A stretch of DNA of 64,000 nucleotides, from positions 3,665,501 to 3,729,500 of the forward strand of contig NC_091971.1 of NCBI RefSeq assembly GCF_036711975.1, written 5' to 3'. The notes beneath the pieces were generated by a model, which was not told where the DNA came from, did not search any database, and saw nothing but the letters and a program-made list of their open reading frames with translations. Shown piece after piece: positions 50,236 through 59,617 of the stretch. Every line of letters starts with the position of its first letter. Within the stretch, counting starts at the first letter, position 1. The position numbers and the translations under genes were made by a program. The stretch comes from Onthophagus taurus. Taxonomy: Eukaryota; Arthropoda; Insecta; Coleoptera; Scarabaeidae.

Positions 50236-50446
50236 GATTCGCACGCGTGTTAGTTCAATAAAACAATAATATACAGTAATATAGCACTGAATCAAATTTA
50301 AAATTAGAACTAACACTAGACCTAGAACTAGAAAGTTTCGGGTTTAGTCGTCTTAAGAGAAGTGCGGCTATACCCGGTTTAGTGTAAGTTCTAGCAGCAA
50401 AACTAACACTAAACCTGGAACTAGAAACATTCGGGTTGGGTTACGG
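50236..50446. repeat. Palindromic CTAG-rich repeat (right of 420-bp array)
   Basis: Starts with GATTACGATTCGCACGCGTG and TTAGTTCAATAAAACAATAA, then a palindrome with centre near 50,352, then a solo left arm (AACTAACACTAAACCTGGAA) that stops at the border of the foldback element at 50,447. Confidence 0.8.
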
Positions 50447-52140
50447 TAAAGTTTATTGTAATCAGTGAACATTTCTGCGTATCACATGTTAATTTGGATA
50501 TTGACGAAAAAAAAATCAAATTTGAACTGGTGGTAAACCGATGTGCTCTTAATGTGGAGCATATTTTATTTTTGTCGATATTCCATATACAGTGTGTCTC
50601 GGATAGGTGAAACGACTCTTATAAAATATAAATTTGTTTCTATATTAATTGTCATCTTTTGGGGTTCAGCCCTGCTTGGTTAAAGACTAATTATGAGCAT
50701 ATTTTCAAATTTTAAAAAACAAGGGTGTGTTGACACTGAAGCGAAAACTTCTTGTGTGTCAGGTATAGTACCTTTTCTATTAATGTTACTAAGATATTCT
50801 ATTCAGAATGAAATGTTATGGCCATATACAAATTTTCGGAATCATCGACCTATTTTGATAAATTGTTTATTATTTTTGTCAATAGTACTTTATTAGGATT
50901 TTTTGTTTTGGGATTCAAATTATTCGGGAGAAATAAACAAACCGTTCTTGAAATGTTCGCAAAAAATTAAGTGTGTGTTCGCCCACAAAAGAAAACAGTT
51001 AATCAGTTTCATCATAATTTTTTTTTCTTAGAGTGAATACTTTCCGCTGTAAGAAATCTTTTGATTAAACGCCAAGTACTTCTTTTAATTCCAGTATTTG
51101 GAAATTTTTCACTAAATAAAGCAATAACCATATTTATCGGTTTTTCCCCGGTTCCATAACACTGAATCACGTCAACTTTTTCCTCTAATGTTAACATTGT
51201 ATTTAAAAAAACAGTTTAAGTTTAGTAAATTACAGTTTGACAGATTAACAGTGACAGGAAAGCAATTTTGTTTTTTCATGACAGTCTTTGTTAAAAACAA
51301 AATTGTTTGATGTGGATTTTTTCAAAGTAGGCCAATCATTCCAAAAATTTGCATATGACCATAGTTTTTCATTCTGAACAAAACTTGTTAGTAACACTTT
51401 CACGTACTGTAAACAGAAAAGGTACTTTACCTGCCACAAAAAGCGTTTTTCTTTAACTGTCAAGGCTCACTTCTTTTTCAAAATTAGTTTTTAATCAAGC
51501 AGGGCTAAACCACAAAAAATGACAATTAATATCTAAAAAAATTTACCTTTTATAAGAGTCGTTTCACCTATCTGGGGACACACTGTAGTTTCGCGGAAAA
51601 TCGCGGTTTAGTAGGATGCTGTTATTTCGAAAACGACCTGGCGGATTTCAACGCGGTTTTTACCAAAATATGTCAAATAATATCGGTTGTCGGTCGTCAT
51701 AATTTTTTAAGAGAAATTTAATGGACTTCTTGTTTCTCTTTAATTTGTAATTCCATTAAATCGCTCTTAAAAAATTAGGGAGGTCTAATTTTGAAAAACT
51801 GATAACGAAACAAACGACATTATTTAGCATATTTTGGTCAAATCCGCGAGGAAATCCACCCAGCCGTTTTCGACATAACGGCGTCTTACTAAACCGTGAT
51901 TTTTCGCGAAATTGTATGGAATATCGAAAAAATATATACCTATAAATATATATAAATATAATACCTATTCAAAATTAAAATTTTTTCGTACGATAGTTTT
52001 CGAGAAAAAAAATCGCAAAGTTGATAAAGTTGCAAAGTTTTTTCATTTAACTCGCTATAAAACGAAAATCGTGGATCCAAACATTTTCAAATCAACATAT
52101 GTTACGTAGAAATGTTCAGTGATTACAACAAACTTTGTCG
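50447..52140. mobile_element. Foldback element, interrupted
   Basis: The left arm is 50,447-50,589 plus 51,588-51,700, and the right arm runs back from 52,140 to about 51,790. Text pairs include GTAAAGTTTATTGTAATCAG against the complement of CTGATTACAACAAACTTTG-like sequence, CGATATTCCATA, and TTTCGCGGAAAATCGCGGTT against AACCGTGATTTTTCGCGAAA. The arms agree only if 50,590-51,585 is treated as a later insertion. No coding sequence was recognised. Confidence 0.75.
50590..51585. mobile_element. TA-flanked transposon with about 330-bp inverted repeats
   Basis: Ends are CAGTGTGTCTCGGATAGGTG and, on the other strand at the right, CAGTGTGTCCCCAGATAGGT, each flanked by TA. The inverted match continues through GAAACGACTCTTATAAAA, GCCCTGCTTGGTTAAAGACT and GAATGAAATGTTATGGCCAT, about 330 bp per arm. 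The middle encodes on the minus strand (51,012-51,197) LTLEEKVDVIQCYGTGEKPI and NTGIKRSTWRLIKRFLT, a helix-turn-helix domain of the DUF4817 type found at the N-terminus of some mariner-like transposases. No catalytic domain fits in the space, so it is non-autonomous. Confidence 0.8.
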
Positions 52141-52499
52141 CAATTTTTTTTATCGAACGTTTGCGAAGATATCGATCTCTAAAGTGAGGAGCCTGACTTT
52201 TTGCACGGAGAGTAGGCATTTGCTAATTCAAAGTGTGAAATAGAAGTTGCCTACCCATGCGTGACGTCACGAACGGGTCATCAAGCTGTTCTTGGGATGT
52301 AGTTCTCTTAGATTCTACCGTCCTTGAATAATAATAAAATAAAAGAATAAAACTTAACAACAGTTATAATATAGTAATTAAATATTTAAATATGCCAAAT
52401 TGAAAAAGTTAAAAAATAAAATAAATATCACTTAAAACATTTTCTTTTTGTTTCCAACAAATTAACACAAAAATACACATTCACACACAGAGATCGATA
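52141..52499. other. Spacer and carrier 3' UTR
   Basis: AT-rich toward the gene. The half next to 52,499 is the 3' UTR of the minus-strand carrier. Nothing else recognised. Confidence 0.4.
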
Positions 52500-53718
52500 T
52501 CACCATCTAATATACTTTTTATATTCATCATTAACAGATACACGTTTAATCGTTTCGTAACCAAGAATTATACTAAAGCTAAACGTAGCTGATTGTATGA
52601 GTCTTGCACTCAAACCTTTCGAAAACATTCTGAACCCCTCTTCGTGCCATAAATCCGACAAAGCACTTCGCATCGAACCTAAACGTTGCACTTGAAGACG
52701 AGCACGCACCACATCTAACGGATTTGTTATTATTGTTGTTGTAAAACCACCCAAAGTACCAGCAACCGTTTGAATTAATAAATGGGACACCCATGTGGGT
52801 AATATTGCATATAATTCATCTAAAAAATTAATTAAAATGATTGCTTCCTTCTTAATCCTTTTATTACCTTGATATAAATGATAAAAACCCCACCAAAGGG
52901 CTGAATTTGGGACATAAGCGGCTAAACTGGCGACATAACCACGATAAAATCCGCTGAATCCATCCACGCGAAATATTTGTTTAACCAACTCGATTGTTAT
53001 TGTAAATTTACCTTGACCTACGTCTTTTATACCCAACGTGTTTAAAGCCATCTGAGCCAATTAGATAAATAAATAGATAATTGGCAAATTTTCAATGACA
53101 GGAACAATAAATAAATTAAAAACAAACTTAAAAACTTACATATACTAACCTTGTCACCTTTACTACTAATTCCCATCATCATTAAATGTTGGCTTAAAAC
53201 ATCGAAAGGTACGATAATGGTTTGACCCACCATTGAAGCTACACCTCCAGCAATAAGAGCTCTTACTCGTGAATCAACATGTTTTTGAGCCAATAAATGA
53301 CGTACTCCTTCATAAGTTGAAATATAAAACACACCTACAAAAAAATAATAATCAATATTCACTCATAAAAGAATCAATTTGATTTACCGCTAACTATTTG
53401 TACTGAAGATACCCAAAATCCTCTATATAATCCTGCAAAACCCTCGTAACGTAAAATCTTACCGTAAGCATCAAACATGCCTAAGGAAAAAAATAAAATG
53501 TAACCTCAAAATAATTAAATTATCTACTTACCGGAATAAACAACATTATGTTTCTGTATTTGAAGTCGCGTTTTGATTAAACTCAAAGGATACAAAGCGC
53601 AACGTACCGAAAATGAGCTCAACATAGATAATGGGAAGAACTTGGTTTTGTCCATCATATCCCATTCTATGTTTTTGATGAATTGTGGCGGTGGGGACTC
53701 AACAATCGTCGACATCAT
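52500..53718 (-). CDS. SLC25A44: Mitochondrial carrier, SLC25A44 type
   Basis: Five coding exons on the minus strand (53,532-53,718; 53,388-53,480; 53,150-53,334; 52,868-53,051; 52,500-52,819), with GT-AG borders and matching phases, encode 322 residues. Repeats carry YPLSLIKTRLQIQ, VPFDVLSQHLMMMG and NPLDVVRARLQVQ. The variant second signature (PFDVxSQHLMM) and the IEWDMMDKTKFFPLSMLSSF start are hallmarks of the SLC25A44 branch. The vertebrate member imports branched-chain amino acids into mitochondria; the insect substrate is inferred. FYRGYVASLAAYVPNSALWW is the typical second-repeat helix. An alternative first Met is residue 2. The gene lies tail to head with CFAP20, whose stop is about 0.64 kb upstream. 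Confidence 0.93.
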
Positions 53719-54358
53719 AATAAAATTAAACGGGGGACCAACGCAACGAATCGAAGGGTATTGAAGGGACGAAGAAAGTACTCGTTTTTTAATTAAAGGT
53801 TAATGTTTACATCTTCCGTCTTACGGAACATACCTACAATTGACGTTTATTATTATTACTTTTTTTCGCTCGCTTAATCGGTTCCTTTTTTTGCGATTAA
53901 TAATTCCAATAAGTTTACTGTAAATTTTCGTTACGTCATTTTTCACATGTGTTTATTGCAATTTCGACATGTTTATCTGTCTTTGAAGATTTTTTGAATA
54001 ACTATGGACTTTGACATTGACACAAGGGAGACAATAGTGTTGCCAACATACCACAAATCTTATTATATTTTAATTTTACATTTTTATGTTAGTATTATGT
54101 TAAATGCATATTCATAATTATTTAATCGTCGGATTTTAATTATGTTGTATTTAGTTATTAAAATAAAAAATTGCGATTTATGTATAAAATTTTAAATTTA
54201 TGCTGTAATATAAGTTGCATATCCAACCTTTAAAATTATTTGATCATTATTTATAAATATTACAAGAAATACTTTTAGTTGTTATTCAAAACTATTTAAT
54301 ATTTTCATTTACTTCAAAAAAAATCATTTTGAATTATAAAATAAACCTACTCTCCACC
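53719..54358. other. Promoter of the carrier and 3' UTR of CFAP20
   Basis: The first part must hold the carrier's promoter and leader. The AT-rich remainder includes the CFAP20 3' UTR. No firm motifs. Confidence 0.4.
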
Positions 54359-54510
54359 TTAAGCAGCTGCTTCACCCTCTGCTGGAGCTTCTGCTGGGGC
54401 TTCACCTTCGGGTGGAGCTTCCGCAGGAGCCTCTCCTTCTGCTGGAGCTTCTGCGGGTGCTTCACCCTCTGCTGGAGCTTCCGCTGGGGCTTCACCCTCT
54501 GCTGGAGCAG
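54359..54510 (-). repeat. 30-bp coding minisatellite in CFAP20 tail
   Basis: About five tandem 30-bp units encode [10 protein letters not shown]-type decapeptides, with one [10 protein letters not shown] variant and a shortened last unit. The opposite strand is open too, but only as a mirror of this repeat. Confidence 0.85.
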
Positions 54511-56002
54511 CTTCAGGTGCAGCTTCGGAAGGTTCAGGAGCTGCTGCACCTTCTCCATCGGTTGTAGGTGGTTCTGTTGTAGCCGTTTCAGGTTTTTCAC
54601 TTAAATCTTGCGCTTGAACTTGTACCTCTTCACTTGCTGGTTCAGCTGGGCTTGGTGGAGCCGCTGTTGGTTCAGCAGGAGCATCTGCAGGTTTATCTTT
54701 AGCTGCTTCTGAAGCTTTTTCGGTGGCTTTATCTTTCGCGTCTTTCTTCGAACCAACCGGAACGAACAATCTGTATTCAGAAGGCATTTCATCTTCGCTA
54801 TAAAGACGATCGGCGAAATATATCCTTCGGATGCGAACGTTTGCGTGAACTTGAATGCGCATCGTTTCCAAGTAAAGAGTACCATAAGCTCGGCGAGTGA
54901 AATCGGCCAAATTAAATTGGATTTGATTCCAACCACAACTTAATCCAATTGGCATCGTCGTGCAAAAGGGACGAACTTTCGTCGTCGACTGAAAATTTGA
55001 CACTCTAAATCTTCGATGCATATCCTTATCATCTGTTAATTAATAGATATTTGGATTTAAATTGAAAAAAAAGAAATAAATGGTATTAAATAATAAATAA
55101 ACCTAAGATTTGTATCTCAAAACTGAAATATTTCTTCATGTTTTTGACGATCATTACTAAAAATGGTAATCTGATCGCAAGTGAGGCTCTTGGTTTTATC
55201 GGGCATGTTATGTAAGTTGTTGCAACGTTGGTTCCTGATATTTCTAGAACTAGAGATTTGACTTCATCGTCGACTACACGTCTGATGTGACCATTTTTTA
55301 CCTGAAATAAAAATGTTCTTAAATCTCATTCATTGGTAAAAAGAAGTATTAATGGGCGCATTGAGAGAAAAATGTCTCCCGGCATACACCATCCGGAATA
55401 CTAAAAGGTAGAAAATGCTCCTTTTGCATTATTAAAGTCGTCTATTCCCCCGAAAAAGATCGATACCAGACCGTATTCCCCAAATTTTTCACCCTCACCT
55501 CTTCAACCGAAATCAAATATTTATTATAATCATTTTTTTAACGTTTTCAACACTTTATATTTTATACTTTATTATAAACTTGAAAATTAGTCTCGTAAGT
55601 TGGAGTAAAACCTCGATACAAGGGAATTTGTTAGAACGGATATAACATTTTTCATTGAACTAAAACTAGAACTAACACTAGATCTAGAACTGGAAAGTTT
55701 CGGGTTTAGCCGTGCGTCTTCAGACGCACGGCTACGAGACGTTTTAATTATTACTCAGCATTGATTAACTTAACACAACGGTATAGATAGCTGCCAGACG
55801 TTGTGTTGATTCAAATGATTCAATTAACAGACTTTTGGCTATAACAAACACTTTTTCGCCCATATTAATCCCTTATATCGAGATTTTACTGTATTTGACT
55901 TTTATTTGAAAAACTTACTTGTTTGTCCCAAATATTTAATGGACTAGAGCCGATACTATAAAAAACCGTGATAAAACCACTTTGGAATGCGTTCGCAAAC
56001 AT
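54359..56002 (-). CDS. CFAP20: CFAP20-family ciliary protein with repeat tail
   Basis: Three coding exons (55,919-56,002; 55,103-55,301; 54,359-55,032) give 318 residues, against about 190 for typical CFAP20/Bug22. Residues 1-187 are a full CFAP20 domain: [71 protein letters not shown] and [20 protein letters not shown]. The family is a microtubule inner protein of cilia and flagella. Residues 188-318 are an added acidic, Ala/Pro/Glu-rich tail ending in five decapeptides of the form [10 protein letters not shown]. Divergence in the core (GLSCGWNQ in place of LDDGWNQ) plus the tail suggest a diverged, perhaps testis-type paralogue. The first intron holds a palindrome element. Confidence 0.9.
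55602..55893. mobile_element. Pogo/Tigger-like MITE carrying the palindromic repeat
   Basis: The left end AGTAAAACCTCGATACAAGG and the right end, read in reverse as CAGTAAAATCTCGATATAAG, form inverted repeats of about 20 bp. A TA follows the right end. The class resemblance to Tigger/JRK-type ends (CAGTAgAACCTCGATTA) is from memory. Inside lies one palindrome arm, AACTAGAACTAACACTAGAT, and a perfect centre GTGCGTCTTCAGACGCAC; the second arm is missing. It lies in the first intron of CFAP20. Confidence 0.6.
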
Positions 56003-56135
56003 TCCGCACAACCCAAAAAGATTGAAATATTTTTTTGATGGGTGTCAATTTGTTTAAAATTTGATTTAAATTAAATTCTTGTCAAATTATATAATCAGTT
56101 TATTAATTCACTATTCTTACATGATTTAAATAAAT

Positions 56136-56502
56136 CTAACTATCCATAATTTTCATTAATCTTCGTTCCTCTTTATCGGTGAATGTAATTTTTTCTTCTG
56201 CACTTGGTTTCGAAAAAATGTACTGGCAAAATTCTCTGTGAAGTCTAACGCCGTCTAAAGCTAAAGCTTGAAGCATTTCTTGAGCGGCCACTTCGCTAAT
56301 GAACTGTCTTCTTTGCTCTTTACGAGCGTTTAAATATCTTATTCGACAAACAACCCTACTAAGATAGGAATAAAGATTAAATTGAATTTTAAAGGAAAAA
56401 TGCTTACTATGCAAGAGTTAAATGAGTGTAACTAGCAAAAATGCTTGAATCCGATTTGGTCATTTTAAAATACGTCTTTTTCTTCTTCTTTTCCCCACCC
56501 AT
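56136..56502 (-). CDS. Small uncharacterised protein upstream of CFAP20
   Basis: Two exons, 56,408-56,502 and 56,136-56,358, join across a 49-bp intron (gtaagc...tcttag) to encode 105 residues. It starts MGGEKKKKKTYFKMTKSDSS and ends EERRLMKIMDS. The second exon has the coherent, helical, charged text of a real protein (YLNARKEQRRQFISEVAAQE, MLQALALDGVRLHREFCQYI). I do not recognise the family. An earlier ATG at 56,539 is out of frame by one base. If a T run near 56,521 were one shorter, a 117-residue form starting MSQLELSGRPSS would result. Its stop is 133 bp from the CFAP20 start, so CFAP20's promoter must be very compact or overlap it. Link to cilia is only by position. Confidence 0.6.
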
Positions 56503-56539
56503 AGATGATGGTCTTCCTGAAAGCTCCAGTTGCGACATT

Positions 56540-57059
56540 ATTAAATGTTGTAAGTTAGAAGCGAACGGTTTTTCAACAACTGATTAATTTTGACTTAGAG
56601 AATTTTATTTGGTCGGTACGTTGCTAAGTAACCCACGAAATATTTCATTGTCAGCCAAATAACATCGCGTTACATAAAAGAATACTACGAAATTAGATAC
56701 AGACTAATCGATGGAATAGTTGGAATTCTTTTTCGCAAATTAGTTGAGGGGAAATTTCCAAATTTTTTCTTCATTAAATATTTATTTCATTTTCTATATT
56801 TAATAATAACTAAGACGATCCTAAAAGATTTAAAAATTAGAAATAGTTAATATATTAATATAAATTGTTATTTCAGTTTTGGGTTTGATTCCCCCTCTGC
56901 TCCGTAACCCCTCTCTTTCGAAATGTCGTGTTGTTTTGGGATTTCTCTCCGGCCATACATCGCTTTCCTCGTACTATGTGCGGTCGACTGTGAGTCATTT
57001 TCTTTTACTTGTCATCTTGCGAAGGATTAACTGTTAGCAATAGTGAGTTACGCAATTGT
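56540..57059. other. Spacer, no gene seen
   Basis: Begins with the likely promoter of the small gene. A GC-richer stretch at 56,885-57,000 has no recognised content. Confidence 0.4.
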
Positions 57060-58330
57060 AGGGAGGCTCTTGTAGCAGGTTCTCATTAATAAGGTAGATT
57101 AAACCTCAATATTAGCATCAAAGTCAACATTCTCGCTTTCTTCTCCGTCAACACGTTGTTTAGAAAAGCGTTGCTCTTCTACTATTTTTGTGGCATTAGT
57201 TTCTTTCTTACTTCAGTTGCTTCAATTAATCCATAATTGTCTGCCATCTGTTACATTTAAAGAAAATGTGTTTGGTATTGTCTAGAAGAGATCGTTCAAC
57301 ATGCCTATATAGTGTAGGTATTTTTGGAATTGTCTGTGTCCCGAGAGGAATTTGAATCAACTTGGCTAAATGTCATAAATTTAATAAGAATTGGAAGATG
57401 TCAAAACGAAGGAAAAACGAAGAAAAAGAGAGGAGTATTCAATATGAATTAAAAAAAAATTCGTATTCAAATAGGCGTTTGGCCAAACTATAAACCAATA
57501 TTGTAGCACTTTCATGTTTTTTGCTGTTATGCTGCTTTAATTGTTGGATGCAGATTTAAAAGTCCTATTCAGCTAAGTATTTCAGCGTTTTATTGTTTAC
57601 TATGTTTACAATATTTTTTCCTGTAATATAATACATGTACACACCCTCTAACCTCCTCCTCCATCTCCACACCCTCGGCTCCTCTCCCCAATTTAGTAGC
57701 TAAGTAAAAAATGACCATTTTGGTGTTTATGGCGTTTTGTCTTGGCAGTGTTGAAATAAAAAAGGAGATAAGGTATTGTGTGCAAATTACCATTCACTAC
57801 TCTGCTGATTTCCAGCTTGTACCGGTTGAAGACTTAAAGACACACATTTTATCAAAATAAAAAAGAACCTCTCATTCAGGTAGGACCACAATAGAGGATA
57901 ATATTGATGAGGCTGCTCTTTTAACTTTACAAGTGCCATATCTTATCGAACGCCTGTGAGGTATCTCCGTGTACAATAACTCTTTGTTGCATCTCTCGTA
58001 GTTCCTACAATTCTATGAACCTGTACTATTGTTCCATGTGGTTTTCTGAAGCCAAATTGGTAATTTGGTGTTATGCGAATAAGAGATGTCTAAAGTTTGA
58101 TCAGCAGCATTCTTTCAAACATCTTACTTACGTCACCTCTTTAGGATCTTTATCAGGTTTTGGAACTTTTCTGTCCACTATTGAATTTAGGCCTCGTCAA
58201 AACATTTCCAGTATTCCTTATTGTGGCCCGTTGCTCGTTTATGCGCCTTCGATAGCCCTTCCAGAATTTTCTTCGTCCACCAACCTTCCTTTAACCTAGC
58301 CACATCTCCATTTTAGATTTGTGCCGTTCT
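57060..58330 (-). mobile_element. Decayed LINE (Jockey/R1-like reverse transcriptase)
   Basis: Read on the minus strand, broken frames give KMFERMLL-like text, NYQFGFRKPHGTI near 58,050, SQAFDKIWHL near 57,920, LPRQNAINTKMVIFYLATKL near 57,720 (the place of the YADDT catalytic motif, here YLAT) and a C-terminal zinc-knuckle-like HIFFKCNRWQTIMD near 57,250. Order and orientation fit a single non-LTR element with internal loss. Many stops and frame changes make it an old copy. Exact borders are not visible. Confidence 0.6.
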
Positions 58331-58839
58331 TCATCTCACTTCTTCGTTATGGATCTAATCTCTCAGGGCTAGCCGCAACATGAATCAATTCTGCATCGTA
58401 TTAGTTGCATTTTTTAACAGGTGTGTTGTAAGTCTCAATGTTTCATCCCTGAATGTTTATTTCTCCAATCTAAATTTTTGAATGCATCTTCTAAAACAAT
58501 TTTGAAAACATTTCGTTTCCCTTCGCCACCTATTATTTGTCTCCTATGAGGTTGGATGACTCCCTTATGTGACTTGCCCATTTTGGAAACGTTGCAGAAA
58601 AAGACTATGAACCCAAATTGAATAGATTGCTGTTTAGCTACTAAATCACTAACTTTTGTTTCTTGATTAATCACTAGATGACGTAACTAAATGGTACCTT
58701 ATGATTGAATAGATCAAGTGTAATTGCTAGGTATTATAACAAAGAAATTAATAATAATAATAAATCGATTTGATGTAATAAAATTTTGAAGTTTAACTAG
58801 GACCCTGTAAATATAAAAGTAATCTATGTGAAAATATTA
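58331..58839. other. Spacer, possibly more LINE sequence
   Basis: The 79-codon minus frame at 58,435-58,674 has no domain I recognise. It may be an upstream part of the decayed LINE or unique sequence. Confidence 0.3.
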
Positions 58840-59617
58840 GTATACATTCTGGAAGCGTCGAAAGTTATGCAATTGTGGCGTCGTTTTAGATAGATGCCGG
58901 GGTAAAGAGGGGTGATACGGACGCCATATTTAGCGTAGTTTCGGGCGTCGTCGGGCGTCGCCGTCGTTCCAAGCGCACGCCGTCGATGCGCGGGACCACA
59001 ACAGATCAAGCCGCCGAAGAGGTTGGGCTTCCGTATCTGGAGTGCGTAGTCGCGAAGTGACTGACTGAACCGGCTGAAACCGTAATCGTACTGCTGAAAA
59101 CGAAAAAAAAACCCACAGACAAATTCTTTGCGTGTGTGAAATGACGATTCGAATTGGAATTTTTTGAAAGGAAAAAAAAGTCGTGTCGCGGTGTTTCTAA
59201 ATTTCTAAGAAAAAGAATTAGAGACGTCTAAGGAATTCGTTTTTGAAAAAATTTGTTTTTACTTAAATTTTATTTTGTTGAATAGTTAAAGTGTTGAAGT
59301 GCGTTTTGGTTTTCTTTTTTGTTTAGGGTGGTGTCGTGTTTATTAAAAATTATCCGGGTCGGTACGGATTTTCTATTTACATGTGGATCCTCTTCCGGAG
59401 GGTTTTATTGATTTTACCGGACATTATCGCGTGCTCTACCCGAATAGTCTGGGGTCTTTCTGGCTCGTGCGCCGGCTCGATTGGCGCACGCAACCTTTGT
59501 TGACGTTCAACCTATTCGCCCTCTGCATGTAGCGGAAAAAGAATTCGCCCGAATTCAACCTCCCTTAATAAAAACGAACAAAAATTTACAACAAACACAA
59601 AGTTTCACAGAAACAAT
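58840..59617 (+). promoter_or_regulatory. CadN promoter and 5' UTR region
   Basis: A CpG-rich block (about 58,850-59,060, with repeated GGGCGTCG) is followed by AT-rich leader-like sequence and a second GC-rich stretch (59,330-59,540) up to the CadN start codon. No splice acceptor is obvious close to the start, so the leader may be contiguous. The start site is not visible. Confidence 0.45.

Noticed and set aside
30568-53718. Idea that the two SLC25 carriers flanking STAT form a local cluster
   Set aside because: They belong to different SLC25 branches, lie on opposite strands over 20 kb apart and share no unusual similarity; coincidence is enough.
54329-54604. 91-codon Cys/Trp/Phe/Ser-rich plus-strand frame
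   Set aside because: It is a mirror of the CFAP20 decapeptide repeat; the periodicity alone keeps it open.
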